Assembly (NCBI GenBank): GCA_026991755.1
Contig: JALXAX010000165.1
Coordinates: forward strand, 1 to 42,073
Direction of reading: 5' to 3'
DNA: 42,073 nt
DNA from: Thiotrichaceae bacterium
GTDB taxonomy: Bacteria; Pseudomonadota; Gammaproteobacteria; Thiotrichales; Thiotrichaceae
The number at the start of each line of letters is the position of its first letter. The stretch's first letter is position 1. The translations under genes and the position numbers were made by a program. A model generated the notes under the pieces. That model did not search any database, was not told the origin of the DNA, and saw nothing but the letters and a program-made list of their open reading frames with translations. Positions 9,632-18,367 of this stretch are shown piece after piece.

Positions 9632-10878
9632 GTGATGTTCTCCAACATTTTCTGTAGTAGGTCCATTGCTGAATTAAAGTCTGTACCGACTAGATCTAAA
9701 TTAAAAATAAACCCCTCTTTTTTGTGACCGACCATAGCAACGGTGGTGAGTACATCACTGAGGCCTGTGTATTTTAGGTAATCTCTACGACAAATAGTGG
9801 CTTTAAAATTGATACCAGATAAGTCAATGTAGCGAGTCGTGCATGCAAAGTTGGTAACATCTTCTTTTCCAGCACCACTAGGTGGCACACTATCGTTGAG
9901 CTTTTCATAAGCCGCATGATAGAAACGAGAAGGTGACATGTTTTCAGTTTCTAACCAATGGTATTCGTAAGCAAGACCACCCACCTCTAAAGACTCGGAT
10001 AGAAAAATATGATACTCGTTGGTGCAGCTTGAAGAGGTAAGGCTATACTGAACTTCTTTTTTGAAGTTGGGGCTGGCATCCCAGCAACGGTAAGTATCAA
10101 ATAGCTCAGAGGGTACATTAAATTTCCCAATTTTGGTCACGCCCCATTCATGGTTAAGTACCATATTCATTTTTTGCTGAGCGTTATTCACGAGCTGTTC
10201 GGAGATCAGTTCATAAATGTCGGTTGCAGGTTCAAAGTCACGCTGAGCCAGTCTTTCTAAAATTTTAACTAAATGCTCAGCAGAGACTAAAAAACTGATT
10301 TCATTACCAGAAGTAGCAACGTTAATGCCAATGACTTTACCGTCTTCATTTAAAGTGGGGCCTCCACTCATACCTGGATTCAAGCTGCCCGATACTAGTA
10401 TATTTTTCTCTTCGCTGTTATTCATGATGCCATTGTTGACGCCTTCAACAATAGAAAACCCCAGGTCTAGAGGGTTGCCTAAAGAAAATAGGCGCGCCCC
10501 TTTTTCGGGTATATGAGTAATTTCTAAGGGCTTACCAAGATGAGTGTCTGCTTGAAGTACTGCAAGGTCGTGTGTGATATCCAAATCTAAAATGCGTAGA
10601 GAGCCTTTCTTTCCATCACGGGTGAGGTACTCAAGAACGTATTTATCGGGTTCGTTAACAAAACCACTAACCACATGAAAGTTAGTGGCAATGATGTTGG
10701 AGTTTATGACGGTAAAGCCAGAGCCGATACTGGCTTTTTTCCCAGTTTGCTTATGTACAACTCTTATTTGAAAAACAGACTTGTCTGTTTCAGAATAAAT
10801 ATCTGCACTATCTGAAATAGCATAGACATGGCTGATGGATAGGAGACTTATTATTAAGATAAGAAGTGATTTCTTCAT
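9619..10878 (-). CDS. Secreted trypsin-like serine protease with extra C-terminal domain
   Basis: 419 residues. A cleavable signal peptide ends at HVYA (about residue 20). The S1-type protease domain (about 25-215) has a complete triad: His68 in TNFHVVSG, Asp104 in ITHDLAVL and Ser171 in GMSGGP. The HtrA-like fold is not followed by a PDZ domain. Instead there is a region of about 190 residues (about 225-419) with several cysteines that I do not recognise. The protein is probably periplasmic. It is the first gene of the protease-FHA-SDR operon, suggesting an envelope process linked to an inner-membrane phosphoprotein reader. Confidence 0.85.
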   Translation of the reverse strand: MKKSLLILIISLLSISHVYAISDSADIYSETDKSVFQIRVVHKQTGKKASIGSGFTVINSNIIATNFHVVSGFVNEPDKYVLEYLTRDGKKGSLRILDLDITHDLAVLQADTHLGKPLEITHIPEKGARLFSLGNPLDLGFSIVEGVNNGIMNNSEEKNILVSGSLNPGMSGGPTLNEDGKVIGINVATSGNEISFLVSAEHLVKILERLAQRDFEPATDIYELISEQLVNNAQQKMNMVLNHEWGVTKIGKFNVPSELFDTYRCWDASPNFKKEVQYSLTSSSCTNEYHIFLSESLEVGGLAYEYHWLETENMSPSRFYHAAYEKLNDSVPPSGAGKEDVTNFACTTRYIDLSGINFKATICRRDYLKYTGLSDVLTTVAMVGHKKEGFIFNLDLVGTDFNSAMDLLQKMLENITWQH

Positions 10879-10984
10879 TGTTATACTTTTTATTAGCAGT
10901 TTAGTTTTCTAGTTTTTAGAGAGGCTACATGATTTCATGGGTTTATACTAGATCAAGCCCTGTTTGAGGCTATAAGGAGTGAGG

Positions 10985-12064
10985 TTAAAGAGATAAATCA
11001 AATGAACGGATGCGCTTTAATGACCACTGGATATGCTCTTTAACCAATGGTGTCGAATGTTCCAGATGCTTAGTTAGGCTTTTCTTAACCAAGGTATTTA
11101 GGGAGCTTTTGGGGTTTGCAGAGTTACCTAGTGCAATAGCTATATTCCTTTGCCAGCGTTCGTAACCTATTCGTCGAATGGGGGAGCCTTGCATGCGATT
11201 TAGAAACGCTTCTTCAGTCCATTCAAATAATTCAATTAAGTGACTGCAATCTAATTGGTGACGTGCGGCAAAGTCATCGAGCTGTGAGAACTGGGCAAAA
11301 CGATTCCATGGGCAAATCAATTGGCAGTCATCACAACCATAGATGCGATTTCCCATAAGGGGACGTAGTGCTTCAGGAATGGCTCCCTTATGTTCGATGG
11401 TGAGGTAAGAGATACAAAGTCGTGCATCAAGCTCATAAGGGGCAATAATAGCTTTGGTAGGGCAAATGTCGATACAGGCTGTGCACTCTCCACAATGATT
11501 TGAGAGTGGCGTGGAAGGTGCTAGGGGCAAGTCTGTATATATTTCACCTAGGAAAAACCAAGAGCCAGCTTCTCTACTTAATATATTGGTGTGTTTCCCC
11601 ATCCACCCCAAACCTGCCTTAACAGCTATGGGCTTTTCGAGTACAGGTGCACTGTCCACGAAGACTCGGTAACCAAAGTCACCGATTTCCTCAGTAATCT
11701 TACCTGCCAGTTTTTGTAGTTTCTTACGCATGACTTTGTGGTAATCACGACCTAATGCATAGCGTGAGATATATCCGAGTTCGGGGTGGTTGAGTACCAT
11801 AGCAGGGTCGGCAGAGTCTACGGGTAGGTAATCCATACGAACGCTGATAATGCTACAGGTATTCTCAACCAGCTCGGCAGGGCGGCTACGTTTTGTACCG
11901 TGCTTTAGCATCCAGTCCATATCACCCTGATAGCCTGCTTGTAGCCATGACATTAGGTATCGTTCTGAGGTTGATAAATCAATATCGCTAAAACCAGTGG
12001 ATTGGAAGCCTAGCTGAGCCGCCCATGTGACAATGTCTTTTTGCAGTCCATTATTGGTGTCCAT
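10985..12064 (-). CDS. queG: Epoxyqueuosine reductase
   Basis: 359 residues. It carries out the last step of queuosine tRNA modification, reducing epoxyqueuosine with cobalamin and two 4Fe-4S clusters. First cluster motif CGECTACIDICP (Cys191, 194, 197, 201); the second uses CDDCQLICPWNRF (Cys244, 247, 251) with Cys217 nearby. The substrate-pocket segment VDSAPVLEKP with its conserved Asp is present. The gene diverges from the methyltransferase/tsaE side. The neighbourhood queG/tsaE/amidase is common in gammaproteobacteria. A GGAA site precedes the ATG. Confidence 0.95.
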   Translation of the reverse strand: MDTNNGLQKDIVTWAAQLGFQSTGFSDIDLSTSERYLMSWLQAGYQGDMDWMLKHGTKRSRPAELVENTCSIISVRMDYLPVDSADPAMVLNHPELGYISRYALGRDYHKVMRKKLQKLAGKITEEIGDFGYRVFVDSAPVLEKPIAVKAGLGWMGKHTNILSREAGSWFFLGEIYTDLPLAPSTPLSNHCGECTACIDICPTKAIIAPYELDARLCISYLTIEHKGAIPEALRPLMGNRIYGCDDCQLICPWNRFAQFSQLDDFAARHQLDCSHLIELFEWTEEAFLNRMQGSPIRRIGYERWQRNIAIALGNSANPKSSLNTLVKKSLTKHLEHSTPLVKEHIQWSLKRIRSFDLSL

Positions 12065-12285
12065 TAATTGTTCCGTGGTTGCTGATTAGAGGTGAGGGTA
12101 ATAGAAGCAATGTGAGTTCTTAAGTGATGGGTGAGGAAGCTATTATATAGAATTAAAAAAGCTAAGGAATATGGAATTACTCTGTAGTGTTGTAAGCATA
12201 TATGTGGTAGGTTAAAAATCAATCGGTATAAATAAGCCGATAAATGGTTTTTATAGAATGCTACTGGGGGGATTAAGGTGATTAT

Positions 12286-13029
12286 ATGGGGACGGAAGAA
12301 AAAATAAAGAAATTGAGTGATCAGCAGGTTGAAGATTTCAATCAAGAATATGTCAAAGGAGAGCTTTGGGATACGCTGGTGAAAAGGCTTAACCGGTCAG
12401 ATATTGTAAAGAACGACTTCACATTTTTGGATATAGGTGGTGGGAATGGGGTCTTTACTGATCGAATTTTAAACCAATATCCTAATAGTCAGGGTTACTT
12501 ATTGGATAATTCTCGTTTTTTATTAGATATGAATATTGAACATCCTAGGAAAGAGCTTGTTGAGGCTAGTGCAGAAAGTTTAACAGAGACTTATAAGGAT
12601 AAAAAATTCGATATTATATTTATGAATTGGTTCTTGCATCATACGGTTAAAAGTACATTTTCTAGTACTTTAGTTACTCAAAGAGAGATGTTAGAAACAG
12701 CACATTCATTATTAAGTGAAAACGGTCAATTGGTTGTTTTTGAGAATCTTCCAGAGGGTTGGTTTGGTGAAAAAGCATGCTGTTATGTTATTAATAGAAT
12801 TACTTCTAGTCGATTATTGGCACCTTTTGTGAAAAAAATGGGCGGGAATACCGCAGGTGTTGGTATTTGTTTTTTGGGTGAAAAGCAGTGGAATGACCAA
12901 TTCAATAAGAGTGGGTTTACTGTTTTAAGTCTAAAGAAGTTTAAGTACTGGCATTTGAACCCTATCAAAAAAGCATTACTCACAATTAGGAATGTTGGCG
13001 AAGGGCTTTATATTCTTAATAAACAGTAA
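12286..13029 (+). CDS. Class I SAM-dependent methyltransferase
   Basis: 247 residues. Motif I is FLDIGGGNGVFTDRIL (about 46-61), followed by YLLDNSRF at the acidic-loop position and DIIFMNWFLHHTV (about 106-118), the post-II region of Rossmann methyltransferases. The later NGQLVVFENLP fits motif III. Substrate is unknown. The gene is visibly richer in A and T than the neighbouring tsaE and queG, and it occupies the position between queG and tsaE where no gene or nnr is usual, suggesting a late insertion. tsaE starts 21 bases downstream. The 221 bases upstream (12065-12285) show no gene. Confidence 0.85.
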   Translation: MGTEEKIKKLSDQQVEDFNQEYVKGELWDTLVKRLNRSDIVKNDFTFLDIGGGNGVFTDRILNQYPNSQGYLLDNSRFLLDMNIEHPRKELVEASAESLTETYKDKKFDIIFMNWFLHHTVKSTFSSTLVTQREMLETAHSLLSENGQLVVFENLPEGWFGEKACCYVINRITSSRLLAPFVKKMGGNTAGVGICFLGEKQWNDQFNKSGFTVLSLKKFKYWHLNPIKKALLTIRNVGEGLYILNKQ

Positions 13030-13050
13030 TGAGGCCTTTGCACGAAAGAT

Positions 13051-13497
13051 ATGACGGATGCTAACCTTATTGGCATGATGAAATTATTTCTTGCTGATGA
13101 ATCCGATACCCTCAAGCTTGGTGCAAAAATAGCTAATCAATTTCCCCAAGGGGGGATTGTTTTACTCTATGGGGATTTAGGAAGTGGCAAAACCACTTTC
13201 GTCCGAGGGTTGTTGGCTGCCTGTGGGCATCAGGGTGCAGTAAAAAGTCCAACCTACACACTGGTAGAGCCTTATGAGTTGCAAGGGCGTACCATCTATC
13301 ATTTTGACTTATACCGGCTTGGAGATCCTGAAGAGTTGGAATATGTGGGTGGGCGTGATTATTTTGATGAGAATGCATTGTGCTTGATTGAATGGCCCGA
13401 AAAAGCAGCTGGTTTTTTACCCAAAGCAGATATTTCTATTCATTTGAGATATCAAGGTGAAGGGAGAGAGGTAAAGATAGAAACTATTACTTCATAA
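13051..13497 (+). CDS. tsaE: tRNA threonylcarbamoyladenosine biosynthesis ATPase TsaE
   Basis: 148 residues. Walker A GDLGSGKTTF (41-50), SPTYTLVE, the HFDLYRL segment and LIEWPEK are all typical of TsaE (YjeE). It powers the TsaBD complex that makes t6A37 in ANN-decoding tRNAs. The GTG or a later ATG at residue 9 or 10 could also serve as starts; the first ATG gives normal length. An amidase gene follows 103 bases later, as in E. coli tsaE-amiB. Confidence 0.95.
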   Translation: MTDANLIGMMKLFLADESDTLKLGAKIANQFPQGGIVLLYGDLGSGKTTFVRGLLAACGHQGAVKSPTYTLVEPYELQGRTIYHFDLYRLGDPEELEYVGGRDYFDENALCLIEWPEKAAGFLPKADISIHLRYQGEGREVKIETITS

Positions 13498-13600
13498 ATT
13501 TCATTAGCTTATGAAATATACTTAAATTCTACTTGAATTAAGTGCTATATTATTATTTACTATAAGAACTTCTCATTAAGTATTGATAATTAACTAAGTT

Positions 13601-15025
13601 ATGGTGTTTTTCTCAAACAATAAAAAAAGCAGGGGATTTGTATTGCAAATCACCCAGATAATGTTGCTATTAGGGCTAGCACTGGGTGCTGTACCGTCGT
13701 ATGCAAAAGATCGAAATGCTACGATCAAGAAAGCAACTATTACTCAAAAAAATGATCAGCAAGCGGTTATAAACTTTACTTTTGATAAGCCTGTAAAGTA
13801 TAAAATATTTACTCTTAAGTCTCCTAATCGCGTGGTTATTGATCTTGAAAAAACTACAGGTAACGTCAAGTTACCGACGATAAAGTCTGCAATATTTAGC
13901 AAGCTTCGTCACGCAACGCGAAATACTAGTGATTTAAGAATCGTACTGGATGTTAAAAAAGCAGTAACACTTAAAACTAGTATGAAAGGTAAGCAATTAA
14001 GTGTGGCTTTGCTAACAGCCAAACCATCCACTAAGCCTTCGGCAAAATCTTCTACAAAGCCAGCCCATAAAGCTAAACCTAAAAAGGCTCCGAAAAGTTC
14101 TCCTACGATAGTTCCTACCAGACCAAGGCGCGGTGATTTTGTGGTTGCAATTGATGCGGGGCATGGCGGTAAAGATCCTGGTGCTTTAGGTGCAAGAGGT
14201 AGTAGAGAAAAAGATATCGTCTTACAGATTGCGAAGCGTTTGAAGGCTCGTGTAGACAGAACGCGTGGAATGAGGGGCGTTTTAATACGCGATGCTGATT
14301 ATTATGTTCCTTTGCGCAAACGTATGGAAATAGCGCGTAAAAACCACGCAGATTTATTTGTATCCATTCATGCGGATGCGAATCCAAACCGACACCTAAC
14401 AGGCTCATCCGTTTACATTTTGTCGCAAAATGGGGCCTCTAGTGAAGCGGCAAGATGGTTGGCTTCTAAAGAAAATAACTATGAGAATAAGTTAGGAAAT
14501 ACTAGTTTACATGGCAAAGATAATACACTTGCTACGATGTTGATGGATTTATCGCAAGCAGCAACGATTGATAATAGCCTAACGCTTGCGAAAAATACCC
14601 TAAGAGAATTAGGTACAGTGACTAGGTTGTTACATAGAAAAGTTGAGAGTGCTGCCTTTGTAGTGTTGAAATCTCCTGACATCCCTTCCATGTTGGTCGA
14701 AACAGCCTTTATCAGTAACCCTGCTGAAGAACGTAGGTTGAATACAGCACAGTATCAAAATAAGCTTGCCAGTGCCGTATTTAATGGGATTAAGCGTTTT
14801 CAAGTAGTACATGCACCTGGTGGTAAGTTGAAGCATTATGCACAGAGAGCACAGAGAGGTGCTTCCAGAAATAAAGCAACTCGACATGTTGTTAAATCGG
14901 GTGAATCACTTTCAGTTATTGCTCAGAGATATGGGGTTAGTGAGAATAAGTTAAGTCGACACAATCGATTGACTAGTACTCATATCCGCATCGGTCAAAA
15001 GCTTTATATACCCACATCCTCATAA
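13601..15025 (+). CDS. amiB: N-acetylmuramoyl-L-alanine amidase (AmiB/AmiC type) with AMIN and LysM
   Basis: 474 residues. Signal peptide (about 1-35, ending PSYAKD). AMIN domain about 40-135, which targets the septal envelope. A Lys/Pro/Ser-rich linker of about 45 residues follows. The zinc amidase domain (about 180-405) has DAGHGGKDPGA (zinc His), the Glu of SREKDIV, SIHADANP (zinc His) and the catalytic Glu of MLVETAFISNP. A LysM module ends the protein (about 427-473; HVVKSGESLSVIAQRYGVS). It cleaves the stem peptide from MurNAc during daughter-cell separation and normally needs an EnvC/NlpD activator. AmiB is chosen over AmiC because of the tsaE neighbour. Confidence 0.93.
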   Translation: MVFFSNNKKSRGFVLQITQIMLLLGLALGAVPSYAKDRNATIKKATITQKNDQQAVINFTFDKPVKYKIFTLKSPNRVVIDLEKTTGNVKLPTIKSAIFSKLRHATRNTSDLRIVLDVKKAVTLKTSMKGKQLSVALLTAKPSTKPSAKSSTKPAHKAKPKKAPKSSPTIVPTRPRRGDFVVAIDAGHGGKDPGALGARGSREKDIVLQIAKRLKARVDRTRGMRGVLIRDADYYVPLRKRMEIARKNHADLFVSIHADANPNRHLTGSSVYILSQNGASSEAARWLASKENNYENKLGNTSLHGKDNTLATMLMDLSQAATIDNSLTLAKNTLRELGTVTRLLHRKVESAAFVVLKSPDIPSMLVETAFISNPAEERRLNTAQYQNKLASAVFNGIKRFQVVHAPGGKLKHYAQRAQRGASRNKATRHVVKSGESLSVIAQRYGVSENKLSRHNRLTSTHIRIGQKLYIPTSS

Positions 15026-15050
15026 AGAATTATCCCCTTCGTTGTGACTT

Positions 15051-15079
15051 GGCCATAGCTTTGCTATGGCCTTTTTTTT
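15051..15079 (+). terminator. Terminator after the amidase gene
   Basis: GGCCATAG, loop CTTTG, CTATGGCC, then eight T's. Clean intrinsic terminator. Confidence 0.93.
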
Positions 15080-15082
15080 GCC

Positions 15083-15232
15083 GTAACTACTCAAGAGCTC
15101 ACCCACTACTTTGCCCAATAGCTGCGTCGCCTACAGGGATGTAGGTGAGGGGTGAAAGCAGGACGCGGTAGCTTTGAAAGTGCTCATTTATATAGGTAAT
15201 CTGAGTAGTTACGAATTATGCGGAGTAGTTAC
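15083..15232. repeat. Family 4 palindromic element
   Basis: Inverted ends GTAACTACTCA (15083-15093) and TGAGTAGTTAC (15202-15212), with a second GAGTAGTTAC at 15223-15232. Inside are nested stems: AGCTGCGTC pairs loosely with GACGCGGTAGCT, and CTACA-GGGA-TGTAG is a perfect small hairpin. Non-coding. Only one copy in the window; it lies between the amidase terminator and the beta-helix gene. Confidence 0.6.
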
Positions 15233-15248
15233 TTTTCGCCTTATTTCT

Positions 15249-17303
15249 CTATGGCTGTAAGAGGTGTCGGAGATTTTTTAAAGCATCTTTTCTTATTCCA
15301 AAGCCTTGGCAAGGAGAACCTTTTTTAAGGGAAAAGTCATTATTCTTCGGATCTAAGAACATAGGGTCGTCAACCATAACTGGAGTATTCCCCGAATCCC
15401 CCATATGTTTTAGTGCATTAGGGATGCAGTTATTAGTTACTTTTGAAGTATTGGAGTGGCCTAGTTTCATTGCAGAAGGCTTGCTATTCGCAATGACATT
15501 ATTGAATATTTCTCCATCAAACTGTGATTCAGTCATGATCCCCCAGCCCCAGCCTTTAGTAGCTCCAGCGTTATTAATGGTATTGTTATATATTTTAATA
15601 TTAGTTCTTGGTTTAAGGGTAAACTTTCCTTCTTTACTGTTAGGGTCAAAGTTATAAAAAGCTATTCCTGAATAGCCAGTGGTATCGGTAACATTATCGA
15701 AGATTTCAATGTTGTCGATTTTCCCTCCATCTTCTCCAGCAACAGGGATGCCATAACCTGTCACGTTCTTCACAATATTTTTATAAACTTTGATGTTGGT
15801 AGCTTCAGTTCCTCCAGCATCGACGTAAATTCCATTACTTGGGATATTTTCGACCTCATTATGGTGAATAACACCGTTTCGTACTCCCGCTTTCACATCA
15901 ATCCCAATGGGGCCAACATGATATTGCTTGTTATCATAGGCATTTACATAGTTATAGCTGACATCAAAGTTTTCGATTCCGCCTGCGAGTGTAATATCTT
16001 CTTGCCATATGAGGTTGCCGTCAAAGGCACCTTCTTGAGGCCAATGAACATCATTATATTTTATAATAACATCGCTAATATGGTATCCCGTGAAAGGCCA
16101 CTCCCCATAAATATATATTCCAGAACCACGTGTATGCTCAGTTCTACAATGGCTAATTTGGATATGTTTACCCGTACCTTCGTAGTAAATACCATGTGTT
16201 AGAGCGTTTCTTACCGTTAGCCCATCTAAAATGATATAACTAGCATCTTTAATGGTGACTAGGCCTTGGCTAGCGTCATCATAGCCAAAGCTGCCATCAA
16301 CAATTGCTCCGTCCTCGGCTAGTATTTTGATAAAGTTTTTAGCGGTTCCGGAGTGAGTAAAAGTGACGTTTTCTTTATAGATGCCTGCTTTGATGTGTAA
16401 GGTTCCACATTTTAGATGTTTTGCAGCATGAGATAGGGTTTTCCAGGGGGATTTTAAATTGCCAGCATGCTGGTCATTGCCTTGAGGTGAAACATAAAAG
16501 TGAGGTTTTTTTGAAGCTCCACATAGATTGGGTTGTGCTGACTTTTTAGGAACTTCAGGGGCTGTATTTGAAAGTTTGGTGGTGCTTTGAGATACCTTGG
16601 CGAGTAGACGTAACTCCTCGTTAGTTAATGCACGCTGATAAACACGGACATCATCAATGTCACCTAAAAAGACACGTTCGCCTTGCATTGAGCCAATAGT
16701 AAATTGATTGCCACGTGTATAGGTAATCGCACGGTTTTCTTTTTGGTGTGCTACTTCAAGACCATCAAAATAGACTCTTAAGGTGTTACCGTCATAGCTT
16801 CCTGCTAGATGATGCCACTGGTTGTCAGTAAATTTCAGGTTGCTTCCTGTTACGGGTATCCAAATATTATTGTGATGGATATAAAAAGTTACTTGATGGT
16901 TATTATTAAGAAAAAGCCCATAGTTATCACCTTGTGCAGCTATCCATTGCCATCTCCCTTGAATTACACGAACCCATCCGCTTAATGTGAGGTGAGGAGG
17001 CTTTAGGTGGTCTGTAATATTAAGATTAATGATGGCATCATCTTGACCATCCACATTGAGTGCATAATCTATTTTGCCAGTTATGGGGGTTGTAGGGATT
17101 TCTTTTTTTGTCAGCTGGAGGGTGTTTCTATCGAAAGTGTCTGCTGTTGTATTGTTATCGACAGTATCGTCAAGTTTCCAGTGAGCTACTAAGCTGCTGT
17201 CGAATGTAAATGAGTCGGAGGAAGTGTCTTGTGTGTTTCCTTCACAAGAACCCAATAATAAAAGTAGAACCGCAGGTAATAAGAACTTATTGAATAGAGT
17301 CAT
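15249..17303 (-). CDS. LamG plus right-handed beta-helix lipoprotein (possible polysaccharide lyase/binder)
   Basis: 684 residues. Lipoprotein signal with lipobox LGSC (Cys at about 20). Residues about 35-235 form a concanavalin/LamG-like domain: LVAHWKLDD start, LSGWVR, NQWHHLAGSYDGNTLRVYFDG and DIDDVRVYQRALTNEEL. After a Ser/Pro-rich linker, PHFYVSPQGNDQHAG begins a parallel beta-helix (about 265-670) with repeated short strands and Asn ladders (IKIYNNTINNAG, IEIFDNVTDTTG, IKVYKNIVKNV). Such helices occur in pectate/alginate lyases, epimerases and surface binders; no catalytic set can be assigned. It probably sits on the outer membrane. It neighbours polysaccharide genes at 17386-22096. Confidence 0.85.
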   Translation of the reverse strand: MTLFNKFLLPAVLLLLLGSCEGNTQDTSSDSFTFDSSLVAHWKLDDTVDNNTTADTFDRNTLQLTKKEIPTTPITGKIDYALNVDGQDDAIINLNITDHLKPPHLTLSGWVRVIQGRWQWIAAQGDNYGLFLNNNHQVTFYIHHNNIWIPVTGSNLKFTDNQWHHLAGSYDGNTLRVYFDGLEVAHQKENRAITYTRGNQFTIGSMQGERVFLGDIDDVRVYQRALTNEELRLLAKVSQSTTKLSNTAPEVPKKSAQPNLCGASKKPHFYVSPQGNDQHAGNLKSPWKTLSHAAKHLKCGTLHIKAGIYKENVTFTHSGTAKNFIKILAEDGAIVDGSFGYDDASQGLVTIKDASYIILDGLTVRNALTHGIYYEGTGKHIQISHCRTEHTRGSGIYIYGEWPFTGYHISDVIIKYNDVHWPQEGAFDGNLIWQEDITLAGGIENFDVSYNYVNAYDNKQYHVGPIGIDVKAGVRNGVIHHNEVENIPSNGIYVDAGGTEATNIKVYKNIVKNVTGYGIPVAGEDGGKIDNIEIFDNVTDTTGYSGIAFYNFDPNSKEGKFTLKPRTNIKIYNNTINNAGATKGWGWGIMTESQFDGEIFNNVIANSKPSAMKLGHSNTSKVTNNCIPNALKHMGDSGNTPVMVDDPMFLDPKNNDFSLKKGSPCQGFGIRKDALKNLRHLLQP

Positions 17304-17385
17304 TTTAAAAACCTGATCCTTCTTTGGGGAGCATCATATGATGTAGGACACTTTAGTCCTTTTTCTATTTATTTGTCAGCAAGGG

Positions 17386-18216
17386 TTATTTTGTACCGAT
17401 GAAGCGTATATCTAAAACAGATTGGAAGAGTTTTAATTTCGCAATGGGTTTATGTATTTTATAGGGTAAAATATTTAGAACCGCTTCTAGTATTCTTACG
17501 GGGAAAGTAGGAATTGTAAGATATAAACCTCTGGCACCGATAATGACTTGTCGTCTAGAAAAACCTATCTCCTTGAATAGGGTATCAAGCTCGGTAGTTG
17601 TGTATTCTTTGAGGTGAAAACAAGTGGCTTTAGTATCAAAACCTTCTGAAACATCATGCGGGCCATTTAATCTATTAGGTGTCTGGCAATAGTAAATGCC
17701 ACCTTTAGTCAGTGCATTATAGATGTTTTTTAATTGTTTTTTTGCGTCATCGGGGTGCAGGTGTTCCATAAGTTGGTTTGAATAAACTACATCAGTGCCC
17801 CCGGCTTCAACAGGGATGCTTGTACCATCTGTTAATACTAATTTAAAGTTATCGGGTGTCTGTTGGCTATCGGTAATAATTTCACTGACATCTATTGCAG
17901 TAACGCTTTTAACATAGTCAGCTACCATGAAGGATACGCCACAATCACCTGCTCCAATTTCTATAAAGGAAGTGTCTTTATTAAGGTATTTCTTTAGGTA
18001 GTTAAATTCTTCGTTAATTTCTTTTTGTCGCTCATCAGAAGAAGACTTTTCAATCATCATAGGATGCAGAGGCACACGATGAAAAAGCTCATCATATAAC
18101 TCCCCATAAAACTTAGTTCTTTCTTCAGTTGTTGCATCACGTAACTGAGAAGCAAGTTTTTTTTCTATTTTGTAGTGTTCTTCGACCTGGTAGGATTCTT
18201 TTGCTGATAATTCCAT
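17386..18216 (-). CDS. Class I SAM-dependent methyltransferase in the polysaccharide region
   Basis: 276 residues. Motif I FIEIGAGDCGVSFMVADYV (about 80-98), VTAIDVSEII (acidic loop), DVVYSNQLMEHLHPDD (about 141-156) and GGIYYCQTPNRLNGPHDVS define a Methyltransf_11/25 type enzyme. A charged N-terminal segment of about 60 residues precedes the fold. Enzymes like this often methylate sugars or polyprenyl-linked glycans in surface-polysaccharide loci, which is what the neighbours suggest here; the substrate itself is not visible. It lies 151 bases after the glycosyltransferase gene in the same direction. That gap is AT-rich and holds no gene. Confidence 0.85.
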   Translation of the reverse strand: MELSAKESYQVEEHYKIEKKLASQLRDATTEERTKFYGELYDELFHRVPLHPMMIEKSSSDERQKEINEEFNYLKKYLNKDTSFIEIGAGDCGVSFMVADYVKSVTAIDVSEIITDSQQTPDNFKLVLTDGTSIPVEAGGTDVVYSNQLMEHLHPDDAKKQLKNIYNALTKGGIYYCQTPNRLNGPHDVSEGFDTKATCFHLKEYTTTELDTLFKEIGFSRRQVIIGARGLYLTIPTFPVRILEAVLNILPYKIHKPIAKLKLFQSVLDIRFIGTK

Positions 18217-18367
18217 GGTGAGCTCCCTATATTCCGCTAAATTTTCTTAAGCGGTACTTTAGTTTATTTTTATAATACGTTATGTTAATTAAAAATAACG
18301 TTGCAAATGATTGTATTTATTTAGTAAATAGTGTCTATGAGAAAAAAAGGTTGTTGGTTGGTATTTA

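Noticed and set aside
12064-12345. A 93-codon minus-strand frame between queG and the methyltransferase
   Set aside because: It overlaps the methyltransferase start, has an AT-driven composition and no family resemblance.
14115-14408. Minus-strand frames inside the amidase and other conserved genes
   Set aside because: They are mirror images of well-supported coding genes with no motifs or ribosome sites.
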